From Neoceratodus forsteri (lineage: Eukaryota > Chordata > Ceratodontiformes > Ceratodontidae): a stretch of DNA of 64,000 nucleotides. Positions 1-11,564 of the stretch are shown here, in pieces (the first letter of the stretch is position 1; each line of letters begins with the position of its first letter). The DNA lies in contig CM057453.1 in the NCBI GenBank assembly GCA_016271365.2, forward strand, positions 500,997,001-501,061,000. Reading direction: 5' to 3'. Under the pieces are notes generated by a model. That model searched no databases. It had not been told where the DNA came from and worked only from the letters and a program-made list of their open reading frames with translations. The position numbers and the translations under genes are program-made.

Positions 1-778
1 AATTTCTTGAACCTAAACAGTGGTTCAGAAATCCTCCATGAAGTACAGCTCAGCTGATTCTGCAAGAGATCCAGCGAGCCTTGACTAGGCCAGGGACCTC
101 TCAATTTCTTGAACCTAAACAGTGGTTCAGAAATCCTCCATGAGCTACAGCTCAGCTGATTCTGCAAGGGATCCAGCAAGCCTTAACTAGGCCAGAGACC
201 CCTCAATTTCTTGAACCTTAACAGTGGTTCAGAACTCCTCCATGAGCTACAGCTCAGCTGATTCTGCAAGGGATCCAGCAAGCCTTGACTAGACCTGGGA
301 CCCCTCAATTTCTTGAACCTAAACAGTGGTTCAGAAATCCTCCATGAGGTACAGCTCAGCTGATTCTGCAAGGGATCCAGCGAGCCTTAACTAGGCCAGG
401 AACCCCTCAATTTCTTGAACCTAAACAGTGGTTCAGAAGTCCTCCATGTGCTACAGCTCAGCTGGTTCTGCAAGGGATCCAGCGAGCCTTGACTAGGCCT
501 GGAACCCCTCAATTTCTTGAACCTAAACAGTGGCTCAGAAATCCTCCTGAGTTACAGCTCAGCTGATTCTGCAAGGGATCCAGCGAGCCTTGACTAGGCA
601 GGGGACCCCTCAATTTTTTGAACCTAAACAGTAGCTCAGAAATCCTCCATGAGCTACAGCTCAGCTGATTCTGCAAGGGATCCAGCGAGCCTTGACTAGG
701 CCAGGGATCCCTCAATTTCTTAAACTTAAACAGTGGTTCAGAAATCCTCCATAAGCAACAGCTCAGCTGATTCTGCAA
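1..778. repeat. 102-bp tandem satellite, about 7.6 copies, cut by left edge
   Basis: Each unit opens with AATTTCTTGAACCTAAACAG. Unit starts fall at 1, 103, 205, 307, 409, 511, 612 and 714, so the period is 102 bp with one 101-bp unit. Copies differ by scattered substitutions only. The array is already in phase at base 1, so it continues outside the window. It stops inside the eighth unit near 778. Because 102 is a multiple of three, the minus strand shows a fortuitous open frame with a 34-residue period; I do not read it as a protein. Confidence 0.97.
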
Positions 779-1769
779 TTTACTAGCCCAGACTTTTGGA
801 TTTGGTACCAGTGGAAGCTGATTTCCAAGTGGCCCACACTATCTCCTGCTGAACACATCTCTAACTACTGTATCTCCCTATGTGTCTCTAGTTGAATTTA
901 TGTGCCAGGGTTTAATAATTTGTTTAATTCTTACAGTCATTTTGAGTTCTGAGTTGATATTAGAAGTGAATTTTGAGCCCTTTTTTTTTCCATTAGCAGA
1001 TTATATCCTCTCACCACTACAGGGCTATATTTCTAGTAGCAGCTCCTATCCTATCTGGCACATCACACACTCTGTTCTTTTATCATCACAATGCTCCCTC
1101 CTCAGTGGGCTCTCCTTTTCCTCTCTCTCTCTCTCTCTCCCCCTTCTTAAAAACTAGATAAGGCTGCCATCCACTCTCACCTCTAACCACTTGTGCTTCT
1201 AGCTCCAGTCTACCTACAGGAATTAAACGCAGACGCTCTCCCACCATCTGTAAACACACCTCTCGCACAGCAGCTGATTGGCCGGCCCTGTCTTCACTGC
1301 CTTGCTTTGCTCTCCAGGCACTTCGCCCATTAACTCTGCATTAGTTCTGCCGCAAAATTTCACCTGCCCCTGACCCCCCCACCTTACTTAAATAGACCTC
1401 CAACCCCGCCCTCCCTCTTACATACCCCGCCTCCCACTGCCTATTGGCCAACACTTGTAGCTTCCTTTGCTCTGCCTATGCCTCCCATCCCCCTTCTCTC
1501 ATCCCACGTAGTACTTACTGATTAAGGTGCTCTCTTTCTCAATCTCTCTTTCTATCTTCTTCCTGCTAGCCAAGTTACTCCCTCCTGTTGAACTTGCTTC
1601 CCCACCCCTTCTGTGCTAGTATGCAAGCCATGCGGGTTCTCTCTGCCTTTCTGTCTCCTCTCCTCCTCACCCTGCCCCACCATTCTCTCTTCCTGGTCCT
1701 AGCTACCCCACCCCCACCACCCTCTACTCTGGTTTCCACTGCTACTCCAAGGGAACCCTCCACTTCCAC
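779..1769. other. No gene; pyrimidine-rich stretch upstream of a LINE
   Basis: No coding signal is seen. A CT run lies near 1120-1145, and much of 1080-1770 is C/T-rich on the plus strand. The part just before 1770 may be the 5' untranslated region of the LINE that follows, because no other boundary is visible. That is inference from position only. Confidence 0.5.
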
Positions 1770-2933
1770 TTGAGACTTGTGCTTGGTCCACCGTTTGAAT
1801 ATTCCTGGTTACTTACCCCGACCACTACTCTCAACAAGTGTGGCCACCTCTCTACACTGTACCACCTTGCAGTCCATATGGGATACCGCCTGGAACCTTG
1901 CAACCTGTACTCCCGGAAACAACTATCAAAACTATCTCTCAAAGAGCTGCGACTCTGCTCCTTAAAACTCCTCCTCCTTCTCATCTCAGGCAGCGTCCAT
2001 CCCAGTCCTGGCCCTAGAAGCTCAGGCCACACACAAACTCCAGGTGCCCTTATCCTTGCAACCATTAATATATGCAGCCTACTACCAAAGCTGGATGCAC
2101 TCCAAGCCTTCATATGCCAATACAACCCTGACATCCTTGCAGTGGTGGAAACTTGGCTGATGCCTAAAGTTCCTGACTCGGCAGTAACACTACAGGGCTA
2201 CAATGTCCACAGGCTGGACTGGATATCCAAAAAAGGCGGTGGTTGCGCAATTTATATCAAAGACTCCCTGTCATGGCACCCTGTAGCAACTCCATCACTT
2301 TCTGCCTCGGCCCAGATTCTGCCAATAAAAATCGTCCTAGGTCCCAACCATAAAGCCCTGACTATTGTCTCCATATACATCCCGCCCAGGGACCCTAAAC
2401 ATGGTTTCAACGACATCCTAAACTTTATCAACTCTCATCCTCCTGAAGATGAACTTATTCTACTAGGGGATTTCAACATAAACTGGTTAGCGTGGCTCAC
2501 CGCAGCTCTTCTCTCACAGCTGAAACTAAGGGACCACCTCTGGGCAGTTGCCAGGGCCACTGGCAAACAACTGGACATCCAAAATTACAAACAAGCACAA
2601 AATGCCTGCACAAAAGCCATCTGGCTCATGAAATCCACCTATTACAAAGACGCTCTCACCAATACATGGGGAAATGGTTGTGCTTTCTGGGACAATATCA
2701 AGGATGTCACGGGGAAGCAGCCAGAAACCTCTCCGGCCATGTTAATGGTTGATGTACCCTCAACCCTCGACCCCAAGGTGATCGCAAACATCTTTAACAC
2801 GGCTTTTTCAGACCTTAGTGCTGTCCTACCCCATAACTTTTTCGAAAACAGGGCCTACTCCCCAAATACCTCAGCCTCACAGTCTAACCATCCCCTCTTC
2901 TACTTCAGGGAGGTAAGGCTGAATGAAGCTTGA
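1770..2933 (+). pseudogene. LINE ORF2 5' part: apurinic-like endonuclease, internally deleted
   Basis: The frame encodes 387 residues. Around residues 70-82 it has a leucine run followed by GSVHPSPGP, which matches the HPNPGP-type segment that precedes the endonuclease in L2-like LINEs. Endonuclease landmarks follow: the N (NICSLLPK), the E (ETWL), GGGCAIY and LLGDFNINW. The SDH block that should follow is missing. After GDFNINW the text jumps into the linker (TYYKDALTNTWG), which points to an internal deletion that removes catalytic Asp and His. The frame ends before the RT. It is a dead endonuclease, and the start codon is not meaningful. Confidence 0.85.
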
Positions 2934-3238
2934 CGCTATATTACTGCAGCTGTCTCTAAATCTAGATCTAGTAGCCACACCCTGGATCTTAAGCTTCTGT
3001 TGCTCACCCTCGATGAGGTAATTCATCCATTAACAAAAATCCTAAACCTTTCTCTCAGCTGTGGAAAATTCCTGGACTTATGGAAAACAGCCACCGTGAC
3101 ACCTGTCCATAACAGTGGGAACAAGACGAACCACTCAGATTATCGCCCTATCTCCATACTGCCCCCACTCTCTTAAGTCACTCGAGCGCATCATGGCTGA
3201 TCAACTTACTGACCACTTGGATAAATACAATATACCTC
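2934..3238 (+). pseudogene. LINE RT N-terminal fragment before the solo LTR
   Basis: Continuing in the same direction, the translation shows WKTATVTPVHNSGNK and SDYRPISILPPLS, the classic entry to a LINE reverse transcriptase (WK.A.V.P..K.G....NYRPIS). Stops and a frame change near 3175 break it. The text DKYNIP then runs directly into the LTR at 3239. The rest of this RT resumes at 4179. Confidence 0.85.
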
Positions 3239-4178
3239 TGTGACAGGAATGGGAAGGAAAGAGTTAATGGTTTGGATTCTGTAGGTGCCTTATTTTTTAG
3301 CAGTTTGAAAAAAATACACTCAGGCTAAAATCCTCTGTCCAGCAGCATCCAGCTTGTGGAATTCCTAGCTGCTAGATAAGAGCTGGATCATAAATCTCGA
3401 GTGGACATCTCCCCACACACACACACACAAACCTGCAGACACATACACATGGCAGTTTGAATGGATTGGATCATTCAAATATAAACTTAAGGGGAAAAGG
3501 GAATATAATTGGTCAATGATAGGTGTTCTATCTGACTGGGACAATTAAATACATACATGTTGGTTGGTGCATTTAAAGGGAGAATAGGAATGACCTACTC
3601 TCCACAGAGTATATAACCTTTTGAAAGGCCGAGAAGGCTCTCTGATGCTTTGGAAGCTGGGAGGGGAAACATAAGTTTGGAGCCTACCTTGTAGCTATGT
3701 CTGTGGGAGCTGGCAGTTAGAACAGGGTCCAGTGTCTCTTGTGAGGACAGGGAAGGGTAAGTTTAGTGATAGCATATTTCAGTAATAGCCTTCTTCTTTT
3801 GCTATCTGTTATTTAAAAACATTTTTTTACTTTTCCCGTATGAGTGTTATTCTCTTGTGCTGTAAATATATATCCTGTAAATGTTCAGTTCACTTTCTGT
3901 TAAATAAAAAGCTATTTATTTGCTCAACAGTTGTGACTGTGATGTCATTTTTCTAAGGTAATCTTTGGTTTCCACTGGCTGAGGTAAACTCTGTGTAGCA
4001 TCTGCCACCTGAGAGAGACACACTACCAGACTTTAACTTGTGCAATTGCACATTTAATTATTCAAGTTTGTGAACTTGAAGGTTGGCGTTGGACGAATCC
4101 AGCTAGTGGCAGCGAATACCCGAGGACAGACACCTCTCTAAAAGCTGTTTCAGCACAGAGGGAGAGGTGGTTGTCACA
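3239..4178. mobile_element. Solo LTR, 940 bp, inserted in LINE RT
   Basis: It starts TGTGACAG and ends TTGTCACA, giving a 7-bp terminal inverted repeat with TG...CA ends. It is flanked by ACCTC (3234-3238) and ACCTT (4179-4183), a 5-bp duplication with one mismatch. Skipping the block brings the interrupted RT reading frame back into phase, which supports exact boundaries. Inside, on +, are a TATA-like AGTATATAAC near 3608 and AATAAA near 3903, the expected order for a plus-strand LTR. The 5-bp duplication fits Gypsy-type or some retroviral-type elements. The family is not identified. Confidence 0.85.
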
Positions 4179-5338
4179 ACCTTGTCCACAACAACATGGT
4201 TTCCGGAAAGGTCACAGCACCACCAGACAGGGGCCGTTTTAGTCAACCTCTCCAAGACCTTCAATACAGTACACCATGGACTACTAATTGACCAACTACT
4301 GAATGACTCTTTTCTCTGGTTTAAAAGCTACTTAGAAAACCGGTTGCAGAGAGTAAAAATTGCTGACGCTGTTTCTGACACCCTGCCTGTTCGCTCAGGT
4401 GTCCCACAGGGATCCATACTGGGCCCCCTCCCTTTTAGCCTTTTCTTAAACTCCCTCCCTTACCACTGCTCTGAGCAGATCATACTACATGCCGAGGATG
4501 CTGTTGTATTCTCCACTCACAAAGATCCTGCAACTCTTCAAATCAACCTTCAACTTGGTTTCAGTTCTGCAGAGACATGGTTCCTTAATCATAAACTGGT
4601 CCTCAATGACAAGAAAACAAAATCTATGCTCTTCTGCAGCTCTCATAACCCACACATACTACACCACTTGGCTATCTCCACCACCCAGGGGAACACTCTA
4701 GATCAGGTGGGGTCCTTCAGATACTTAGGGATACAGCTTGACCCTAATCTCTCCTATGGACCTCACGTAGATAATGTAGCTAGAGCTGCTAATACACGGC
4801 TTGGTCTCCTCTACAAACACAGACAACACCTCATGCCAGAAGCCTTGAAGGTTGCAGTCCTGAGCTCTGTGATCTCTGTAATAGACTATGGTCTCATCAT
4901 TTATGGCTCGGCCACAGCCACAACACTTAGACGCCTCTCAACTGCCTTAAATAAGGCATGTCGGCTCATAACTGGTGCTCACCATCTCACCCACACATGA
5001 CCTGTACACTGAGACCGGCTGGCTCCAACTATCAAACCGCATAAAGTTTCTCACCTGCTCCATGGCGAAATAATCTACCTTGGCCTTGCACTTTATGGGG
5101 TCTCAACTCTGTTACAACACCGAACCAACAAATGGTGCCTTCGGAGATCCATGCTACAGCTACTGAAAGTCCCCCACTGTCACACTTCACATGAACAACG
5201 CTTTTTTGCTTATCAATCGCCACTTTGGTTCAATGGCCTCAACCCCACTATCTCCTCTGCCCCGACAATTGGTGTGTTTAAAACTAGGCTCCAGGACTAT
5301 CTCACTATCAACAGCTCCTGTGACTGCCCAACTTAACC
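4179..5338 (+). pseudogene. LINE reverse transcriptase, C-terminal two thirds, inactive
   Basis: It begins with QHGFRKGHST, then a decayed SKTFNTVHH for the usual D.SKAFD.V.H, WFKSYLENR and SGVPQGSILGPL. The catalytic YADD box reads HAEDAVVF, so one of the two metal-binding aspartates is lost. Thumb motifs follow (FRYLGIQLD, DYGLIIYGS, KACRLITGA), and the main open stretch ends near 5000. Beyond that, the terminal LWFNGLNPT-like text is readable to about 5338 in another frame. The family is L2/CR1-like. It is clearly inactive. Confidence 0.9.
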
Positions 5339-5917
5339 TTGTTTCTCCACTTCCCTGCCTACTCCAGTGGTCTCCCCTTCCCCTCCTCACTGGATTCTAC
5401 CCTCACACCTTGGTATACCCAATGATGCACTTTTCACCCTCTCCCCACCCTACCTACATTCCTTCTCCCCCCCTTCCCTCTTCCTATGACTCTGGCACTT
5501 CTTATCTCTTGTCTGTTTTCTCTGGCAAATGCCGCTGGCTGCCTTGCTTACAGTGTTACCCTTGAATTGTATTAATCTGTAATCTGTTTGCAATGTCCAC
5601 ATTTGTTGTAATGGCTGTCTTGATGTTCCCCATAATTTGTATTTCTCTGACGTGGAACCTTTGTAAAAGAGCCTTGGCTCAAAGGTATTTTGTAATCCTA
5701 GACTTGATAAATAAAAATAAATAAATAAATAAATAAAACAGGCTAGCTGCAACATTACAGAAACGTTAGTGTGGACGGGGCCTCAGACGAGAAAAAAACA
5801 CTATGACACAATAAGAATCCCAAAACATAACCCTTATGAATGTAAAGACATAAATATAACACCTACTAAAATCACAATATCGATAACTAGTGATGCTCCA
5901 TTAATTCAAGCATAAAC
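5339..5917 (+). repeat. LINE 3' UTR with AAATA simple-repeat tail, then unassigned flank
   Basis: The pyrimidine-rich 3' UTR runs to GACTTGATAAATAAAAATAA, followed by a short AAATA array to about 5737. This is the kind of tail left by target-primed reverse transcription of L2/CR1-type LINEs. From 5738 to 5917 I see nothing recognisable. Confidence 0.8.
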
Positions 5918-5921
5918 TTAA

Positions 5922-6423
5922 AGGGGACAGGAAATTTGTGCTAACTGGTGGCTGTTTATAAAGTTCTTATTCTCAGAAACAATATGCATTTTCCTAAAGT
6001 ATCCATTTTAACTGTACCTGAATACAAAGTGATAGGTGAAACTATAGTTTGTATTGTTGTGTTTTATAGGCAGCATTCTGTTAAAGTTCACTTCATGGAA
6101 TCACTTGCAGTATGTGGAGTTTTTACCATGTCACGATTGGTATACAGAATGCTCATTATAAGCTGCTGACCTATCAGAACCCTTTTTAGAGTTCTGTGCA
6201 CAAACCATGACATAGTTAAAACTACTGGTTCAATACTACTGGTTCAATAAAGAAAACTGTAACAGAATGCTGTCCATAAAAACAAGACAATGCAAAATAC
6301 AGCTTTGTATATTACTTTTTATTCAGGTACAGTTAAATATGGATAATTTAGGTGACTGCATAACATTTCTGAAAATAAGAACTTTGTAAACAACAGTCAG
6401 TTAGAAATGATTTCCTGTTCTCT
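5922..6423. mobile_element. Palindromic TTAA-flanked element (foldback, about 500 bp)
   Basis: The left half (5922-6170) reads as the reverse complement of the right half (6180-6423). Examples are GGACAGGAAAT / ATTTCCTGTTC, AAAGTTCTTATTCTCAGAAA / its complement near 6370, and CAGCATTCTGTTA on both sides of the centre near 6170. The left flank is TTAA (5918-5921); the right is TTGA (6424-6427), one substitution away. There is no coding potential. Length, palindromy and the TTAA target suggest a non-autonomous element mobilised by a TTAA-specific transposase (Kolobok or piggyBac type). The superfamily is not settled. Confidence 0.8.
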
Positions 6424-6481
6424 TTGACACAAATAGAAAAAACATATATTTCATCTATGGGTTGAATATAAGAACGCTTAA

Positions 6482-7140
6482 AGAGAGCGCCCTAGTAGCT
6501 GCCCCCTCCAACAAGAGCGATAACTAACCTGGCCAGGAGTGTGCAGTCAAAATCCTGCATCTTAATTCCTTTTCTTTAAAAAGTTACAGCCCTCGTAATT
6601 TTTCTGGTCAGCTAAAAAAAAAAAAAAAAGCTGGCTTCCCGATTCCCAAACCACGCCCCCACGCCAGCCCATTAGCCCTGTTTTGTAATGTTACAAAACA
6701 AAGGCTGAATGAGTGCGCCCCATTCACTTCTATGGGGGGCAATATTCCCATACATTTGTAGATCACTTATAATTGCGATTTTCATAAATCAAAGCAATTG
6801 ATCGACTAATAGGGTCCCTATTAGCCGACTGATCACTTTGATTCATGAAAATGCAACTATAAATCTACAAATGTGGCAGAATATTCCCATAAGAATGCCA
6901 GCTGGCAGCTCATGCAGCGTTCATTTTGTGACATCACAAAATGGGGCTGCGTGGGGGCGTGGTTTGGGAATTGGGAAGCTGGCTGGTTTTTGTCTGCGAT
7001 GGTGAAAACTAAAATTATGAGGGCTGTAATTTTTTAAAGAAGAGGAATCAAGATGCAGGATTTTGACTGCACACTCCTGACCACGTTAGTTATCACTCAT
7101 GCTGTGGGTAGCAGTTGTCCTGCTAGTAGGAAAATGCTCT
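6482..7140. mobile_element. Palindromic TTAA-flanked element, 659 bp
   Basis: It is flanked by TTAA at 6478-6481 and 7141-7144. It begins AGAGAGCG and ends in the complement of AGAGCATT. The arms match over nearly the whole length: GTGCAGTCAAAATCCTGCAT near 6540 against its complement near 7050, CCAAACCACGCCCCCACGC against GCGTGGGGGCGTGGTTTGG, and TTTTGTAATGTTACAAAA against TTTTGTGACATCACAAAA. The centre is at TAGGGTCCCTA near 6810. It has no open frame of note. It lies only about 50 bp from the preceding palindrome, and half of a relative sits at 31951-32250. Confidence 0.9.
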
Positions 7141-7144
7141 TTAA

Positions 7145-8114
7145 CAGACAGCAAAATCTGACAAAATGAAAATAGCACAGGATGTATTTTTAAGAAAAAT
7201 GCAAGTTCTGTAGATTCACTGATCTGGTATAAAATATCAAATTCCATGAAATTATTTTTTTAACCGGTGTGTAGATGATTTAGATTCCAAAGCATTCAGT
7301 TCCATATCAATTCAGGATGTTTTTTATAAATCTGAAGACCCAGAATTGTAAAAACAGACTAGCGGGTCCATTCGGAACACCTGGACCAGGAGCAACTTGC
7401 GTGATCTGGCTGTTCCGGCGGACCAGTCAGTCCATGTTTTACCATTTTGGTCAATCCATCCGGGCTGATCCAGATTTCATCTACAGCAATGGGTATAGAT
7501 GAAATCTAAACCACCAGGCTTGGAACGAACCAAAACAGTAGGAGTCCAGTCCGGGCAAGTTGGGCCCAGTCTGGCCTAATCAGCCAGTCTGTTTTTTATC
7601 GTTTTGGTCCAGTCCGATCCGGCAGCCCACATCTATAAAACGGTCATTAATGCTTGGTCAAATTACGACTTGTCATTGGCCAGAAAGTGTCACTAGACCA
7701 TGCATTAATGCCCCGGTAGATGCACATTCAGCATGCCGACTGTAAAAAGCTTTTGATTGTTTTTTTACAGTTAGCAAGCCGTTTTATAAGTAGCAGTAAT
7801 CCACTTAGACAGTGGTGATCTGCACACGTACTTCCCTCGCTTGAAGTCACTGGGCAAACCTCGTGCCTCACAACGCAGCCAAGCCATGCATTAATGCACT
7901 GATACACCCACAGTCTCTTGTGGGTTATAGCGTACTTCACCCATTGTCATATATTCCACTTTTCACCCATTCCCGATCAGACTGACTGAAATCCTTTAGG
8001 CATAACTGTAAGGCATACCTGTAAACTTTTATAGGAGTTCCATGGTTACATTTGCATACTTCTAGTTCTACCTGTTCTCTGCATGTTCATTTTACCTGAA
8101 TCACTTTCCAAATT
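7145..8114. other. No recognisable gene or element
   Basis: No coding region, RNA gene or clear repeat was recognised. Short open frames here lack family resemblance. The stretch 7350-7630 repeats GGTCCAGTCCG-like words loosely but shows no clean period. Confidence 0.5.
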
Positions 8115-8312
8115 GTTTTTCCTGTTTTTTGTTTTACCAGGTGAGTCACACTAAGCTGAAAGTTTGTTTACAGGTGCACCCTGGGAGCACAGGAAAGTTA
8201 AATGACTTGCTCAGGGTCACACAGTATGCAAGTAGGGGCTGTGAGGTTCAAACCCAGGTCTCCAGGTTTGCAGCTCACAGCCTTAAAACCACTGCGCTAT
8301 ACTGCCTCCCTA
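8115..8312 (-). mobile_element. MIR/CORE-like tRNA-derived SINE, minus strand
   Basis: Read on the minus strand it has a tRNA-like head (GGCAGTATAGCGCAGTGGTT, then a B-box-like GGGTTTGAACC near 8247). A CORE-like segment follows, resembling TGTGACCCTGAGCAAGTCA. The tail ends in ACCTGGTAAAAC. Copies with the same order lie at 27470-27650 (+) and 59615-59795 (-). The overall plan resembles mammalian MIR, but the sequence is a separate family or a distant relative. Confidence 0.85.
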
Positions 8313-10529
8313 TTCCCGTGCCATGTTCACTAATCTATGTCAAATAAGATACTTGAAACTAAACATACAGCGCATAGCATAAGTAAAAATGTAATGATTT
8401 TTGTATTTAATCATCGGTTCACTGAGTAGGCTCTCTCTGGCTGCAAGTGTTTGTTTTTACAGGAGCGTGAAAGTTACAGTATTAAAGACGTAAAAAATTC
8501 AGAAAATATATAGCACTGTATCATGATCTTTGATGTAATCAAACGAATTCAAATGCTAAAATACTCACAGTTTCAGCTTCACAAAAACTTGTCGTGACAG
8601 TTAAGCCAGGACGGATAATGAGGCAGAGAGACCCGAATATGCACAGTGGGCCAGTCTCCCACAGACCAGAGTGAGCGCGGTGGCGGTCTCAACTCCGTTA
8701 TGGAGCGGCGCGGTATCCAGTCCCGCACATTGGTTTATTGCAGGAGTTTACCCGGGGTAGCACAGGCTAACTTCATCCTTGCTCCTCCTCGCAGTATTCG
8801 TTCTGAATAATATTGGGCCACGAGTCCCCTACAAAAACGTGACAGTAAAACCATTCAGCTTCCCCAGTTTCCTTTCTCTAGGTTCTCACAAACATGGGTC
8901 GTCTGTCGACTGCAGACGTGCTTTCACTTTCTGTTTCCCTGCTGTATTCATCTGCTGTGCCGCGGCTGGCATAACAGCAGGCTGCTTTCGTGAAATAGGC
9001 ATCAAGAGAGGGGAAGGGGAGAGGGTGGTGGAGGTTACGGGAATTCCCTTTCTAGGGGTTCTGTATTTTTGGCATGAAAACTCGTTAGTTAAACCACAGG
9101 TTGAAAAAACGGTGCTGAACAAGTATTGAGATAGAGTTTTGCTGCAAACTACGTTAAGAATAACTTGTCTGAAAATATTTTTAGGCGTGGTGGGCCATTT
9201 ATTTGTAAGTCAGTGAGAAGAACCAAAAACCCAGTAGAATTCTGGGCTCTTTGGGAAGGGTGGGCCTGGCGAGCTTTTTCTGCAGTCACATACCTACTCC
9301 TATCTTGGCATAACTCCTGACCATACCTCTTAACCTTTTGCCACTGAAATTCAGTACATTCAAAATGAGGGACATATTTTCAAATGTGGAGATACAAGCT
9401 CCAAAACATAGTGGACAACCATTGTTTTTACTTGTATAAAGTTAATTTTTGAGTCAGCATCTTATTATGAATTTTTGCTTTAAGTCTGAATTTACAGTGA
9501 TCTTCTGTGTGGACAGCACCTTTTCCAGGATGGATGAGGGACAGAGCAATTTCGAGGGTAAAATGAGGGGTATCCCTCGTAATCGGGGACAGTTGAGAAA
9601 TATGCCCCTGACAAGCCAGAATGCCAACCCTGACCCACTGGCATTGCCCCAGACCTGACAGAGTGGTTCATCAACATCAACCCCCCCCCCAAATAATAGT
9701 ACCACCCACAGCAGAATGGCATGACCCATGACTTGCAGGAAAGCCACGACCAGCTGCAACACGTAGGTAACCAGAACCGCTGAAAACTTTCCTTACACCA
9801 GTAAACCTCTTGTTCTGCCAGAATTCCTGCGAAGGCCATAACGGCAGGTCAGGGTCGTACCATTCCGTTTTTATCATTTTTGTTAGATTTTCATAATACA
9901 TATAGCCAGGGGTGTAGCCATAGAATCAAAACGTATACACCAAGACCAAGCTTGTTGCCCTGTCTGGCACTATACAGTAAACATAAATTATTTTCCCTCC
10001 TATGCATTGATACATGGCAGTTGCCATTTATCCATCAGGCACCCACATACCACCCCCTCAAGAGTTTAATGTGGTATTGTCCCTAAGATCCAAAGACAGT
10101 CTCAATGGTCTACCCTTGTAGTTTTGACTGCCAAGAATGAACATACAGAAAGGACCAGCTGGCCTTGTGTTGTGGGATGTGGAACAATGGCAGCAGCGTA
10201 GAGCCTTGTTGTTGCCCCCTTATAATAAAATTGTACACCATGGAGTACATGGGAGCATGTCTTCCTACGCCCATGTATATAGCATATTTTTACAATATTA
10301 ATACATAACACTAAAAATTGTATTTCCCTAATAAAGTAATTTAGTCTATTTAGACAGAAATACATCAAAACACTGTTAAACTGTTTTATTCAGTTTTTCT
10401 CTGTACATATCCTGTGACTTTTTATACAAGGATCTCTGATTTTTTTTTAAAACTGTATGTAATTGTTCTGCCTTAAAGAGCTGCTGACGCCTCAAAGAAA
10501 ACGTTGAAAAACATAGTACTTAAGTACAA
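8313..10529. other. No recognisable gene or element
   Basis: No supportable gene was found. Open frames at 8779-9129 and 9454-9839 show no family motifs and are probably chance. A C9 run sits near 9680. Sequence around 8640-8830 is a little richer in CG dinucleotides than its surroundings but has no other island or promoter features that I can point to. Confidence 0.5.
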
Positions 10530-11425
10530 TTCAGATTGCATTCCATATATATTCTGAACCCTGACAAGACTGAAGTATTGGTAGTGGAGTCGAACAGAGT
10601 TCGTGATGGGATGGCCTCTGACTCTGCAACTGGACTTGTGCTAGGAGCTGCGTCATTGATGGCCTCCCCTTGGGTGCGAAATCTTGGTGTGATTCTTGAC
10701 AGGAACCTGTCCATGGAGGTTCAAATATCTTCCATGGTTCATTCCTGTTTTTTCCATCTTAGAAACATTGCCAGGATTAAGCCCCTTGTTCCATCTCTGG
10801 ACCTCCCTACCCTGATACATGCCTTAGTCACTTCTAGGCTTGACTACTGTAATGCCCTCTATCTCGGGGTCTCTGGGGGTTCTCTTCATAGACTGCAGCT
10901 AGTGCAAAATGCTGCTGCCCGGCTTTTGACTGGGCAAAGTAAATTTCGTCCTATTACACCTGTATTGTGCGAATTGCACTGGCTGCCTGTCAGGTGGAGA
11001 GTGCTCTTCAAGGTGGGTTTTCTCACCTATAAGGCCCTACACGGGCAGGGCCCTGGTTATCTGTCAGTTCTCCTGGTATCTTCTTCCTCTACCCGTAATC
11101 TCCACTCTTCTAGTGGTGGCCTCCTAACTGTTCCAAGAGCGAGACTAAAATCTGCAGGTGACTGAGCTTTTAGTGTTGCCACTCCCTCTCTTTGGAACTC
11201 TTTACCAACTGTAGTTAGGGAGGCCCCCACTATAACTGCCCTTAAGGTTCGCCTGAAGACTTTCCTATTTTTGCAAGCTTTTGGGGTGTAATGCTGATTA
11301 TCTGTATGTATTAATTTTAAATGATATATTTATGCGGTATGAAATGCTGTAAAGTTTTGTGCGGCGCCCAGAGCCTTCGGGATTGGGCGTCTTTTTAAAT
11401 AAATTTGCCTTTGCCTTTGCCTTAT
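10530..11425 (+). pseudogene. L2-like LINE, 5'-truncated: RT C-terminus and 3' end
   Basis: It starts inside the RT palm/thumb at LNPDKTEVLVV. It continues through VRNLGVILD, SRLDYCNALYLG, LQLVQNAAARLLTG and ITPVLCELHWLPV, which are hallmark L2/Rex-type C-terminal motifs. A stop falls at 11162; related text (ATPSLWNSLPTVVREA) follows in frame. The 3' end GGCGCCCAGAGCCTTCGGGA is followed by a tail of three TTTGCC units near 11404-11425. The endonuclease and the catalytic RT motifs are absent, as expected from 5' truncation during reverse transcription. Confidence 0.9.
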
Positions 11426-11564
11426 TCTATAGATTTGTCTTCCACATTATTTATTACTGAAGAAATTTACATGAATACATGATCTTTACCTCTTAGAGTT
11501 CATTTGCCTCTCTAGCTTACTCCCTACTCCAAGTCACACTCTTCTGTTGCAACATCAGCTGAAC

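Larger units (their letters stand above)
1770..5735 (+). mobile_element. Degraded L2/CR1-superfamily LINE, split by a solo LTR
   Basis: The order is endonuclease, linker, reverse transcriptase, short 3' UTR, then an A-rich simple-repeat tail. It is read in pieces at 1770-2933, 2934-3238 and 4179-5338. An LTR occupies 3239-4178 and splits the RT. The 3' end carries the phrase CTTGGCTCAAAGGTATT shortly before the AAATA tail near 5706-5737. The same 3' phrase recurs near 40165, so this is a family with more than one copy here. The true 5' end is not resolved and may lie in the pyrimidine-rich region before 1770. Confidence 0.85.

Noticed and set aside
8779..9129. Open frame of 116 codons as a small host gene
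   Set aside because: No recognisable domain, and an overlapping antisense frame of similar length; likely chance.
9454..9839. Overlapping minus-strand frames as a membrane protein
   Set aside because: Hydrophobic stretches only, three overlapping frames, no supporting motif or context.
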